Origin: Bacteroidota bacterium
GTDB lineage: Bacteria; Bacteroidota; Bacteroidia; 2-12-FULL-35-15
Direction of reading: 5' to 3'
Length of the DNA: 64,000 nt
Assembly (NCBI GenBank): GCA_023251835.1
Contig: JAHEXZ010000019.1
Coordinates: forward strand, 1 to 64,000
Under the pieces are notes generated by a model, which saw only the letters and a program-made list of their open reading frames with translations, ran no database searches and was not told where the DNA came from. The position numbers were made by a program, and so were the translations under genes. This document shows, piece by piece, positions 44,017 through 52,755 of the stretch. Position 1 is the stretch's first letter; the number at the start of each line of letters is the position of its first letter.

Positions 44017-44874
44017 ATGATTTTACTTTCATTTATAAATAAAAGCCAGTTTATACCAATTATATTTTTCACCATTGCTGTGGCATTGGCATCTGTTTTC
44101 TTTGCTTTAAAAACCTATAATAAATCCATAAGTTTTAAAGTATTTATGATTTATTCCATAATTACGATTGTTGTATATGGCAGCTCCGGGTTAATTGGTT
44201 TTCTTGATATAGACAGTTCTTTAAAAGTTTTTATTATCTCTCAATTCCTGTTTTTCACTTTCGGGATTGTACATTATATTTTTTTGAACAGGTATATTGC
44301 GGCAGATAACAATGGCACTTTTTTTCAGGAGGTTATTTTTACACTTTATATAGCTATCCTTGGTATTTTAGCATTCCAGCTAATTTATTCATTTACCCCT
44401 CTGGCAGAATATGCATTGCTATTTTCTGCCGCACAAATAACATTTTTACTGCCTTTTTTAATAATTAAATCTGCTGAGCTGGCAGTATTAATCCCTGAAA
44501 AAATATATACTAAATGGTATTTCCCGGATAACCTTGATATTGATATTCCTGAAGAGCAATTAGAAGATAAAAACATTATTTTAACTGAGATTCAGGTTCA
44601 AAGAAGTCTTGAAAGCCCGGATGTTATACCTATTCGAGGAAGGGCTCCTCTTAAAATGGAATTTGGGTTGTATTTTGCCTTGGCAATTGCAGAATACAAT
44701 GATTCAAATCCAGGTAAACAAATAAGAATAACTGATGATATGGATGCCGTTTATGGATGGAATTTCTATTTTAAGCCTAAATTTTTTAGCTCACATGAAC
44801 TTATTGATCCCCAAGTTTCAATCAGAGAAAATGGAATACGGGAAAATGATGTAATAATTGCAGAAAGGGTATAA
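44017..44874 (+). CDS. tssN: T6SSiii membrane component TssN-like
   Basis: 285 aa, multiple N-terminal TM helices then soluble C-domain, in the baseplate cluster; assigned by topology and position. Confidence 0.65.
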   Translation: MILLSFINKSQFIPIIFFTIAVALASVFFALKTYNKSISFKVFMIYSIITIVVYGSSGLIGFLDIDSSLKVFIISQFLFFTFGIVHYIFLNRYIAADNNGTFFQEVIFTLYIAILGILAFQLIYSFTPLAEYALLFSAAQITFLLPFLIIKSAELAVLIPEKIYTKWYFPDNLDIDIPEEQLEDKNIILTEIQVQRSLESPDVIPIRGRAPLKMEFGLYFALAIAEYNDSNPGKQIRITDDMDAVYGWNFYFKPKFFSSHELIDPQVSIRENGIRENDVIIAERV

Positions 44875-45146
44875 AAAAATTATAGAATTTTAGATTTATA
44901 GTATCTGTTTAAATTTTATTCGAAAAGAATACAGTGAATGCTCCCGCACATATTTCGACAGAGCTCAATATGACCACGCACGAGGTCAGTCTGGGCTTGT
45001 CGAAGACGTTGGGCTGTTATAGCAAAATATTTCAATAAAATTTAAACAATTTCTTATAGATTTATAGAATTAAATCTAAGAAAAAAAACAACTCTAAACC
45101 TGTCCTGACGACAGGTCAGGATTCAACAACACTAAAATTAATAAGC

Positions 45147-46307
45147 ATGTCAGGAAAATATAACTTTATCAACTGGGTAGACGGAATGAAAATAAGCCGC
45201 TCCCATTTTGAAGCTGAAGAAAATGCACTTATTTACCAGTTAGGTGAGGTAGCTTCAGTTGTGGTTAATAAATTTAACTATGGTTTACTACTACCATCAA
45301 CAGGCCTGGCATCTTCATTAAAAGTAAATCTTGATGTTGACCGGGCCAAACTGTTACGAATAAGTATTTCAAGATGTAAAGCTGTTACTCCCGGAGGAGT
45401 TCTCATTGATATTAATGATCAAAACGAAGTTAACAAGCAAAATACCTTAGCTGCTTTATCCGAAGAATTTAAATTAGACGACCTTACCAATGGCCGCTCC
45501 TACTATATTACCATATCTGTTAATCCTTATTCAAAAAATCCGATAGGTACACCAGATCCATCTGAAAATCCTCCACGCTACCCTTTTGCTGATTATACCT
45601 ATTCATTGAATTTGTTAGCTACAGATGATATGAATATTAGAGAAAATGGAGCTTATCATATTGCTATCGGTAAACTTAAAGTGGTACCAAATGGTATTGA
45701 AATTGACGATAGATACATCCCTCCTTCATCCAGAAGTAATAGCCAGATTGATTTAGCTGAAGCCTGCAAAGATTTAGATGGAGCTTTGGGCCAAATGGAA
45801 CTTAACAGCTGTTCAATAGTTCAAAAAATATACAAAAAAGAACAACAAAATGTATTGGCCAAAACTATACTCTATCTTGTTGAAGATTTAGTTAGGTATT
45901 TAAGCACAACCGTTCACCATTTCCGGTGGCAGGTTCCGGAACAGCCTCCTGTTGCACTTATTGAATATTTTGCAGCAATGGCTCGCCAGATAAAAAATTC
46001 AATTGATGCAAAAACCGGAACAGGAAAAGAAGAAATGCTGAATTATTTTCATGACTGGGTAGTTGAAATTAACCAGGGAGAGTTTGAAGCAATTATTGAC
46101 GAAATGGTAAATGTTGAATACAATCATAACGATATAAATCAGGCAATGCAGGTTGTTGAAAAATTTGTATTCACACTTTCTTCCATACTTAGCAAATTAA
46201 GTAAACTTGATTTTATTGGAGATAAGAAAAAAACTGGAATTATTGTTACTTCTGAAAAAGCTGAAAATACAGACAAACCTAAAAAAAGAAATTTTTTAAT
46301 ATCATAA
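45147..46307 (+). CDS. tssK: T6SS baseplate TssK
   Basis: 386 aa; MSGKYNFINWVDGMKISRSHFEAEENALIYQL; NSCSIVQKIYKKEQQN. Confidence 0.75.
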   Translation: MSGKYNFINWVDGMKISRSHFEAEENALIYQLGEVASVVVNKFNYGLLLPSTGLASSLKVNLDVDRAKLLRISISRCKAVTPGGVLIDINDQNEVNKQNTLAALSEEFKLDDLTNGRSYYITISVNPYSKNPIGTPDPSENPPRYPFADYTYSLNLLATDDMNIRENGAYHIAIGKLKVVPNGIEIDDRYIPPSSRSNSQIDLAEACKDLDGALGQMELNSCSIVQKIYKKEQQNVLAKTILYLVEDLVRYLSTTVHHFRWQVPEQPPVALIEYFAAMARQIKNSIDAKTGTGKEEMLNYFHDWVVEINQGEFEAIIDEMVNVEYNHNDINQAMQVVEKFVFTLSSILSKLSKLDFIGDKKKTGIIVTSEKAENTDKPKKRNFLIS

Positions 46308-46313
46308 ATTTAT

Positions 46314-46835
46314 ATGGAGCCATTAAACTCAAAAGACCGTCTTTGGGCCATTGTTAAACTTTCTTTATTATTTCTATTAACCTTTATAATTTTTATAGTT
46401 GCCATATTTTTTGATTATGGAGGAGTTCCTTTAAAAGAAAACCAGCTATTAAAAGAAGAAAATAAAAAGTTAAAAGAGGAACAAGCGGAACTGAATAAAT
46501 TGTTTCAGCAGTTAGATTCCGTATATGTTAATATATTAAAATTAGACAACGACCCCAATGGTATTATAAAAAGCACTGTTGCCGGTCAAATGGTTGCTAT
46601 TTCCGGCTTTGCAAAATCCGAATCAAAATTAACAAGCAAAATTTCAAATAATGCTTTTAATTCCTATTCAATCATTCTTTCTGAGAAGCAAAAAACAATG
46701 GAAAGTGCCGGACTAAATAAAGATAAAGAAAAACTCGAAACTGAAATTAAAGATCTGAAAGACCAGCTGAAGGATATGAAAGAAGAGTTAAAGGATTGTG
46801 AAACCGAGTTAAGAATGGGTTCGAGGAATAACTAA
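46314..46835 (+). CDS. tssO: T6SSiii component TssO-like (single TM + coiled coil)
   Basis: 173 aa; one N-terminal TM helix, VPLKENQLLKEENKKLKEEQAELNKLFQQLDSVYVNI; 7 nt after tssK. Confidence 0.7.
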   Translation: MEPLNSKDRLWAIVKLSLLFLLTFIIFIVAIFFDYGGVPLKENQLLKEENKKLKEEQAELNKLFQQLDSVYVNILKLDNDPNGIIKSTVAGQMVAISGFAKSESKLTSKISNNAFNSYSIILSEKQKTMESAGLNKDKEKLETEIKDLKDQLKDMKEELKDCETELRMGSRNN

Positions 46836-46861
46836 TTTTTTTATAAATCAATTACAACACC

Positions 46862-47539
46862 CTAATAAAACCTAAACTTTCTTGGTTTATCAGAATCCTG
46901 CTCCTTTTGCGTTTCCGGAGTTTTGTTTTTATCAGGTGGTGTGTGTGTGTCTTCTGTTTTTAAATCTGCTGATTCTATGGCATTATTTTTATCCTCTGAG
47001 GCATTTTTTACCTGCTCCAATAGCTTTTCTTTTCCAATTGTAGTAAATATTTCTTTAGACGGTATTCGCTGCGTTATTAGTTTCATATTGTCATGAAAAA
47101 ATATCAAAGCAAATGCAGGGTCTTCATCTTCACATATAAATTTTGAAATGGGGCCAAAAAATTCGCGGAGCTGTGCTGCATCACAGGTGGGAAGAAAAAT
47201 GCGAAGTACTCTGGGGTCATAATAACGAAAATAGAGTTGTTTGCCATCTTCAGTTTTAACCATTAAAAAACGCCTGAAATGCCTGTGAAGTTCAATTAAT
47301 TCTTTATCCGAAAGTATGTATATCCCCCATGATTTACCCCAGCCGGTATCAAGCACCCAATTAAGAAACGTTGAATTTCCATAACAGCTGAAAAGATAGG
47401 GAGCCACCTCCGAAAGTTCTTCCTCTGGCTGCCCCTTGTACAACGACAAGCCTTCCGGATTTAGCCTGTGTGCTGCTTCCATTTCGCAATCTAACCTGGC
47501 TGCATCGAGTATTACTGAATACTTTGTATTAATTGACAT
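46862..47539 (-). CDS. DUF4123-domain T6SS effector chaperone (Tap/TEC-like)
   Basis: 225 aa; YSVILDAARLDCEM...YLFSCYGNSTFLNWVLDTGWGKSWGIYILSDKELIELHRHFRRFLMVKTEDGKQLYFRYYDPRVLRIFLPTC. Confidence 0.85.
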   Translation of the reverse strand: MSINTKYSVILDAARLDCEMEAAHRLNPEGLSLYKGQPEEELSEVAPYLFSCYGNSTFLNWVLDTGWGKSWGIYILSDKELIELHRHFRRFLMVKTEDGKQLYFRYYDPRVLRIFLPTCDAAQLREFFGPISKFICEDEDPAFALIFFHDNMKLITQRIPSKEIFTTIGKEKLLEQVKNASEDKNNAIESADLKTEDTHTPPDKNKTPETQKEQDSDKPRKFRFY

Positions 47540-47838
47540 TTGAATTTACTCGGTTGATTTAGATTGTAGTTATTACGTTTCTGTTATTATTGGTTAACGT
47601 AAGTTACAGATTAGTTTCTAATCCGTAAAAATTGAATTGTGTACCCAATAACATATATTTATTAATATTTCGGTGCGCTGCACCTGACAGATTAACAATC
47701 GATTTTAATAATCCACAACTTACGTTAGTTAGTATGTATTGGGTACCAGTAGTTCGGAGAGCGTGCCTTTTCCTTTTTAATGTCTACGAACTATCTCAAT
47801 AGCCCAATAACTCAATAACCACTAACTTAATAACTATC

Positions 47839-48621
47839 TTAAAGAACAACCACTAACTTTTTGTCTTTCATACATAGATATATTGGAAATGCCGTAGTAA
47901 TGCCACTTTCAGCATTATAATACTGAAGAGGCGACCGGTTTTCATCATTTATTATGGTTACTAACTTCCCAAAAGCATGAAGTTCCGGTTTCTTCACCTG
48001 AATATCAAAATCAATAAGTTCGTTTGCCGGGTCTTCAAAAGTTTCTGCATAAGACTCACGCAGGCTATTCAGATGGCTGTTTAGATTTTTATAAACAGAA
48101 TCTGCATACACTTTATTTTTTATACCAGTAAGCCTGAAAATTGCATCTACATTTTTATTTTTAAGAGCTTTATGATATTCTTTATAAATATCCATAATTT
48201 CACTTACTGTCTGTTCATTAAGCTTTAACACGGGTGATGTACTCCAAAGAGGGGCATCTAATAATAAAGTTGCTTTAAACTCTTTTTTTGAAGAAATAAC
48301 AGACTGCTTAAGTTTTTCATCGTTGTGGTAATCCGGGAACTCGGCAGAAGCCAGCAATTGGCGATTCTCTCTTACATCATTTATATCTCTATAATAGATT
48401 TCGAAATTTGTTTTTGTATGATCAACAAATTCGCTTTCATGTTTAGCAGGTGAAACAGATACCTGCAAAATATTTATTCCATTGATCAAAAGGTGATTGA
48501 TAGGAAATTCAACAGATGTTGGCTTTCCTTCATTATCTGCATACAAGGGTATATCATTAATTTTTATATCAAAACAAGCAGATATAGCATTTATTTGCAG
48601 CGTATAATAAGTTTGATTCAT
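47839..48621 (-). CDS. hypothetical T6SS effector-island protein (beta-sandwich-like N-terminus)
   Basis: 260-aa ORF 9 nt from the candidate effector gene on the same strand; YYTLQINAISACFDIKINDIPLYADNEGKPTSVEFPINHLLINGINILQVSVSP. Confidence 0.65.
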   Translation of the reverse strand: MNQTYYTLQINAISACFDIKINDIPLYADNEGKPTSVEFPINHLLINGINILQVSVSPAKHESEFVDHTKTNFEIYYRDINDVRENRQLLASAEFPDYHNDEKLKQSVISSKKEFKATLLLDAPLWSTSPVLKLNEQTVSEIMDIYKEYHKALKNKNVDAIFRLTGIKNKVYADSVYKNLNSHLNSLRESYAETFEDPANELIDFDIQVKKPELHAFGKLVTIINDENRSPLQYYNAESGITTAFPIYLCMKDKKLVVVL

Positions 48622-48630
48622 GATAAATGA

Positions 48631-50214
48631 TTATGGTTTTTTAAAATCATAACTAAAAAATTCGTATTTGCTTTCAAACGTTTTTTTATAAAGTTCATGT
48701 TTACCCTCAGGCCCATATCCCGCGTGAGAACCATACTTATTGTGTCCTGTATCACTATGAGCTCCACCAAATGAGTTCATTCCACTCCACCAAATGGACA
48801 AATCGAGCATTCCACCCACACAATTTAACACTTTTGAATTCGAGACATAGCTTATTGCAACTTCAAATCCGCTTTCAACACCTACCTTATACTCCATAGT
48901 AGCGTGGACTATCCATATATCTGTGTCAACCCTAAGAACAGTTAATTCGGCTGCAAGTGGAATTTTTCCTTTTATTTTACCGGTGACATTTTCTATTTCT
49001 CTGTTTTTGATAACAAGTTCAATTTCTCCGGCAATTTCAACTCCGGCCTTAAGAACTAATTCTAAAAAACCATCCACCAATCTTTGCTTAATTTTTTGAA
49101 AAACTATGCCCCCTGGCAGAGATTGTAATACTGTTGTTGTAATATTCCATTCCAGAAAAAAACCAATAAGGGGATTTGTTTCAAGTTTTATTTTGCCTTC
49201 ATAAGTAACGGTAGGCAAACCGGAATCCTCTTGCCAGGAGCCACCAACGTGGAGATCTACCACGGGTAATTTTATACCGAGCGCCACAGGGCTATCAAAA
49301 ATCTGAGTTACACCAGCCGCATCTTTTTTTCCCTTTATTTGTGATAGTGCCACCTTGGCCTTATCTACAATTTTACCAACCTTTTCTAATGTTTCAATTG
49401 TTTTTTGAAAAACAACTTCAACCTTATGTTCATGGCCATCGTACTTTATTTCTCCCCCAACACGCACTCCTTTTTTTACTTCCGTAGATTTTTCCTGGGT
49501 TGTAGTTGTTTTTATCCTACCCATTCCATTTCGGGCATCGGCTCTTGCCGCTTTTCTATTTCCTGGTGTTTGCTCAACCTCTACCCTGTCATCAGTCCAC
49601 CCTTTTTTTTCTCCGAAGTTAAAACCAATAAATACATCAGTTTCAGTATCAGGGTAAACTTCAATGGTAACAGATTCGCTAAGATGCCCACATCGGTTAG
49701 CATTAATGGAATATTTGTCAGTAGCTAATCCCCAGGGAAACAACTGAATACGGGTACTGGAAGTAACATCAAGTTCCAATTTATTTTCAGTGCTGGATGG
49801 TAATATTTTGAAGGTATTACTACCTGTATTAAAGCTGCGTTTATTGTTGTGGGTTTCAGGGCAAGGTCCTGCGGGGCCTTTTAACTCAACAGATACTTTT
49901 GCTGGTTTATTTTTAAAACCCGCTACAATTCCAATCGTTCTTTGGGTAGCGTTGGTGGAACGTGATACAATCAGATCAAATTTACGTTCGGGTTTAGTTA
50001 CTTTAACAGCAGTAAAGTTACATACCTTGTTATTAGGATCATTTTTGGGTGCAGGTTTGTTGGCTAAAGGACAATTCTGCACAGATGTTGATGGAGGTAC
50101 ATTGGTGGTATTTTTAGCAATATTCTTTTTAACATCTTTAGTAAGATCTGCATCTGATTTTGCCGGTGGTGGATACCAATGACCATTAGAAGGTGTATTA
50201 ACGGGTTCTGCCAT
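48631..50214 (-). CDS. candidate T6SS effector, uncharacterised (527 aa)
   Basis: Large ORF between the DUF4123 and PAAR genes, no signal peptide, Pro/Asn-rich N-terminus, hydrophobic and amphipathic C-terminal half. Confidence 0.6.
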   Translation of the reverse strand: MAEPVNTPSNGHWYPPPAKSDADLTKDVKKNIAKNTTNVPPSTSVQNCPLANKPAPKNDPNNKVCNFTAVKVTKPERKFDLIVSRSTNATQRTIGIVAGFKNKPAKVSVELKGPAGPCPETHNNKRSFNTGSNTFKILPSSTENKLELDVTSSTRIQLFPWGLATDKYSINANRCGHLSESVTIEVYPDTETDVFIGFNFGEKKGWTDDRVEVEQTPGNRKAARADARNGMGRIKTTTTQEKSTEVKKGVRVGGEIKYDGHEHKVEVVFQKTIETLEKVGKIVDKAKVALSQIKGKKDAAGVTQIFDSPVALGIKLPVVDLHVGGSWQEDSGLPTVTYEGKIKLETNPLIGFFLEWNITTTVLQSLPGGIVFQKIKQRLVDGFLELVLKAGVEIAGEIELVIKNREIENVTGKIKGKIPLAAELTVLRVDTDIWIVHATMEYKVGVESGFEVAISYVSNSKVLNCVGGMLDLSIWWSGMNSFGGAHSDTGHNKYGSHAGYGPEGKHELYKKTFESKYEFFSYDFKKP

Positions 50215-50234
50215 AGCTTTATTTTTTTATGATA

Positions 50235-50588
50235 CTAAGATAACTGATTGCGTTTATATACTTCTTTACAAATCTGAACTATTTTATCGTCTTCATTACG
50301 TTCCGGCCAGGTGAGTATCTCAATCGCCCATTGTGGCATACGTGGATGAAAATAGTTGGGATTTTCAGCAACTGTAAGTATATACATGAAAACATTTTTA
50401 GAGTCATATATACCATAATTGTTTGCCATTTTTATTTTGCTTAAAATAAAAGTTTCCCACTCACCATCAGGCCGGGTTGCATATACTTCCGGATGTTCAT
50501 CTTTGATAAGTTTTTTACAGGATAATACAAAATCCCGGAATTTAATATCATTAATTTGTTCAAGCTGTTGTTTTTTGATGATAAGCAT
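50235..50588 (-). CDS. small hypothetical protein of the effector island
   Basis: 117-aa ORF; MLIIKKQQLEQINDIKFRDFVLSCKKLIKDEHPEVY, co-directional, 20 nt upstream of the candidate effector gene. Confidence 0.6.
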   Translation of the reverse strand: MLIIKKQQLEQINDIKFRDFVLSCKKLIKDEHPEVYATRPDGEWETFILSKIKMANNYGIYDSKNVFMYILTVAENPNYFHPRMPQWAIEILTWPERNEDDKIVQICKEVYKRNQLS

Positions 50589-50641
50589 GATAATTTCAGA
50601 TGTTTGATTTTGTAATTGCTGTCATCAACTTTATAAATAAT

Positions 50642-50965
50642 TTAATTCAATTTCAATCCATGTTTAAAAAGAAATTCTATGTATTCCCACATTTGAATAA
50701 CACTTGTTTCTGCAGAAGAATAAGGATATAGCATTCCTTTAAATAGTTTATGTTCCGCTTTATATTTTTCAAACATTTTTATATTTGAATTAAATACGCA
50801 AAATTCAACGTTTGCAATCCTGTCGGCAAGTTTTAATGGAATTGACTTTGCATTGGATTGTAATTTTTTATAGACCTGCATTTTTCTTTCTTCTCTTTTT
50901 AGACTCTTATCGTCAGTGACAGCCCAAACATGTTCAGCTATTTCTTTTCCAAAACAGCAGGAGAA
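50642..50965 (-). pseudogene. truncated HD-type hydrolase C-terminal fragment (SpoT/MESH1-like)
   Basis: FGKEIAEHVWAVTDDKSLKREERKMQVYKKLQSNAKSIPLKLADRIANVEFC resembles the C-terminal half of HD hydrolases; the HD-containing N-terminal half is absent; the reading frame overlaps the PAAR gene. Confidence 0.55.
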
Positions 50966-51408
50966 GGGCCATTTGCTGCACTCATCATAGCCTGCTGACA
51001 TTTTTCACAGAATGGAGCCCCGGTATCGGCAGCTTGTTTTAAAGCAGTTACCTGAGAGAGTTCAGGCACTACAGTAACCATCTCCAGCAACATCTGAAGT
51101 GGCATACCTCCTGAATTTTCACCGATTAATACAGTAGGGCATCCTACAACAATAGCTCCACCGTGTGCACATTTATCGCCTAAACGAGCTGCCGGCTTTC
51201 CACCTATGAAAACACCGGTTGAGCCCTTAACAATAGTATCAGGAGGGCCTGTACATACACACATATCCGTCATAACTGCTGCCGGCATACCTCCTATTAA
51301 AACTGTAGGACATCCCGGACCAATGATTGGGCCGCCAACATGCGGAACGGTTCCTGTTACCATTGGGCAGGTATGCATATCACCTATTCTTGCTGCCGGC
51401 TTTCCCAT
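50938..51408 (-). CDS. PAAR-domain spike-tip protein
   Basis: 156 aa; GKPAARIGDMHTCPMVTGTVPHVGGPIIGPGCPTVLIGGMPAAVMTD...GGKPAARLGDKCAHGGAIVVGCPTVLIG. Confidence 0.92.
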   Translation of the reverse strand: MGKPAARIGDMHTCPMVTGTVPHVGGPIIGPGCPTVLIGGMPAAVMTDMCVCTGPPDTIVKGSTGVFIGGKPAARLGDKCAHGGAIVVGCPTVLIGENSGGMPLQMLLEMVTVVPELSQVTALKQAADTGAPFCEKCQQAMMSAANGPSPAVLEKK

Positions 51409-51459
51409 TCGTTTAATTTTACAGGTTTATATTATTATAATAATTCCATAATAAAGTTT

Positions 51460-51831
51460 TTATGGGCATATCCAAAGTGATACTCTGGTTAAAATAACTC
51501 CTGTGCCACTGGTAGGGAGGTTAAACTCATCACCATACAGAAGTTTGGTACCATCCCATAACGAAAAATGTCCGGTTGCATCGCTCCAACCACTTACATC
51601 AAATGCAATGATTCCTTTTTTATTATAGAAATCAACTTGTCGTATTTTGGTTCCTTTTTCAATAATAGTAGGTGACCCGAACACATTATGCATATATTTT
51701 TTTAGTTCCGCCACCCTATATCCGTATAGCAAACCATCGCCTCCCTTTATAACCTCCATACCATGTCCTCGCTTTATCCTGTATGCTACACCGGCATAAT
51801 TTAATGCTTTAGAATGTATAAATTGCTCCTC
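51460..51831 (-). pseudogene. truncated Tae4-like amidase effector remnant
   Basis: Open frame after an upstream stop reads EEQFIHSKALNYAGVAYRIKRGHGMEVIKGGDGLLYGYRVAELKKYM...KKGIIAFDVSGWSDATGHFSLWDGTKLLYGDEF; keeps the Tae4-like His region (SDATGH), lacks the N-terminal catalytic-Cys segment. Confidence 0.65.
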
Positions 51832-52177
51832 TCACAAAGATATAAAAAGGAGAGGACAAATCAAATTTTCATTCCTTAAGAAGAAACTGAACAAAATTAA
51901 TTTTACTGGCGTTTCCTGATAAATTAATCAAACTCAAAACTGAGTTGAAAGCTATTATTCTCAAAGATAATATTTTTCTAAAAAGGGTAATCACTTGATT
52001 TGAGTAGATTGTAGATTCCAGTAGCCATAGCGCAACAAAAGAAAACAGGTACAGCAAAAAACCTTTTAGGAAGGATGAATAACTTTTCTTTCATTACCTT
52101 CAATTTTAAGCTATCCCCCATATAAATCATTGCAAAATATACGACAGCCATTACAAAAGCTCTTTATAATTAGAATT

Positions 52178-52750
52178 TTATTGAACTGCATGAATAATTA
52201 CAGCAATTAAAGGAGGGATAACCCCTGCTATTATAAGCCATTTACCTCGTTTTGTAATTCCATATTTACCTTTTAGAATAAAAAGTCCTGTTATATTTAT
52301 TACAATGAGCATAAAAGCAAAAACATCAGATGCCCATTTCCAGCCTTTGAGGCTATTACGATGGATTACATTGGTTTGATAAAAAAATGGCCGCTTTGAA
52401 ACTCGTTCATATATTCCTTTTCTTGTTGTGAAATTAAGGTGCAATGAAGCATTGTCATAATAAATTTTTATTTGATCGGAAGTTGGAAAGTCGGCTATTT
52501 TATATTTGTTTTCACCAACCAATTTCCCGAATTCATTGATTTGTTTTTCTCCTGTTTCGGCTCTTGTTAAAGAGGCTGGAATTGTTATTGTATTTTTAGT
52601 TATTATAAAATCAGGGTTCCAGTCGTCCACATGATTTAGTGCAATTCCGGAAATACAATACACTAGAATGAGAGATGAGAAAAAGTATCCGAGGTCGCGA
52701 TGTGTAGCAGCATTGAGCCTCCTGATTTTTATTTTTTTCCAATCAAACAT
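52178..52750 (-). CDS. PepSY-associated TM helix protein
   Basis: 190 aa; RRLNAATHRDLGYFFSSLILVYCISGIALNHVDDWNP; FFYQTNVIHRNSLKGWKWASDVFAFMLIVINITGLFILKGKYG. Confidence 0.75.
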   Translation of the reverse strand: MFDWKKIKIRRLNAATHRDLGYFFSSLILVYCISGIALNHVDDWNPDFIITKNTITIPASLTRAETGEKQINEFGKLVGENKYKIADFPTSDQIKIYYDNASLHLNFTTRKGIYERVSKRPFFYQTNVIHRNSLKGWKWASDVFAFMLIVINITGLFILKGKYGITKRGKWLIIAGVIPPLIAVIIHAVQ

Positions 52751-52755
52751 ATTTG

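Noticed and set aside
32200-46835. Locus as an extracellular contractile injection system or prophage
   Set aside because: VgrG, TssE/F/G/K, TssN/TssO-like membrane proteins and PAAR/DUF4123 genes support T6SSiii; no eCIS ATPase, LysM-hub or phage head genes seen.
51869-52057. 62-aa ORF next to the Tae4 remnant as its missing N-terminus
   Set aside because: No Tae4 Cys motif (NxCAxR-like) and separated by stop codons; probably spurious.
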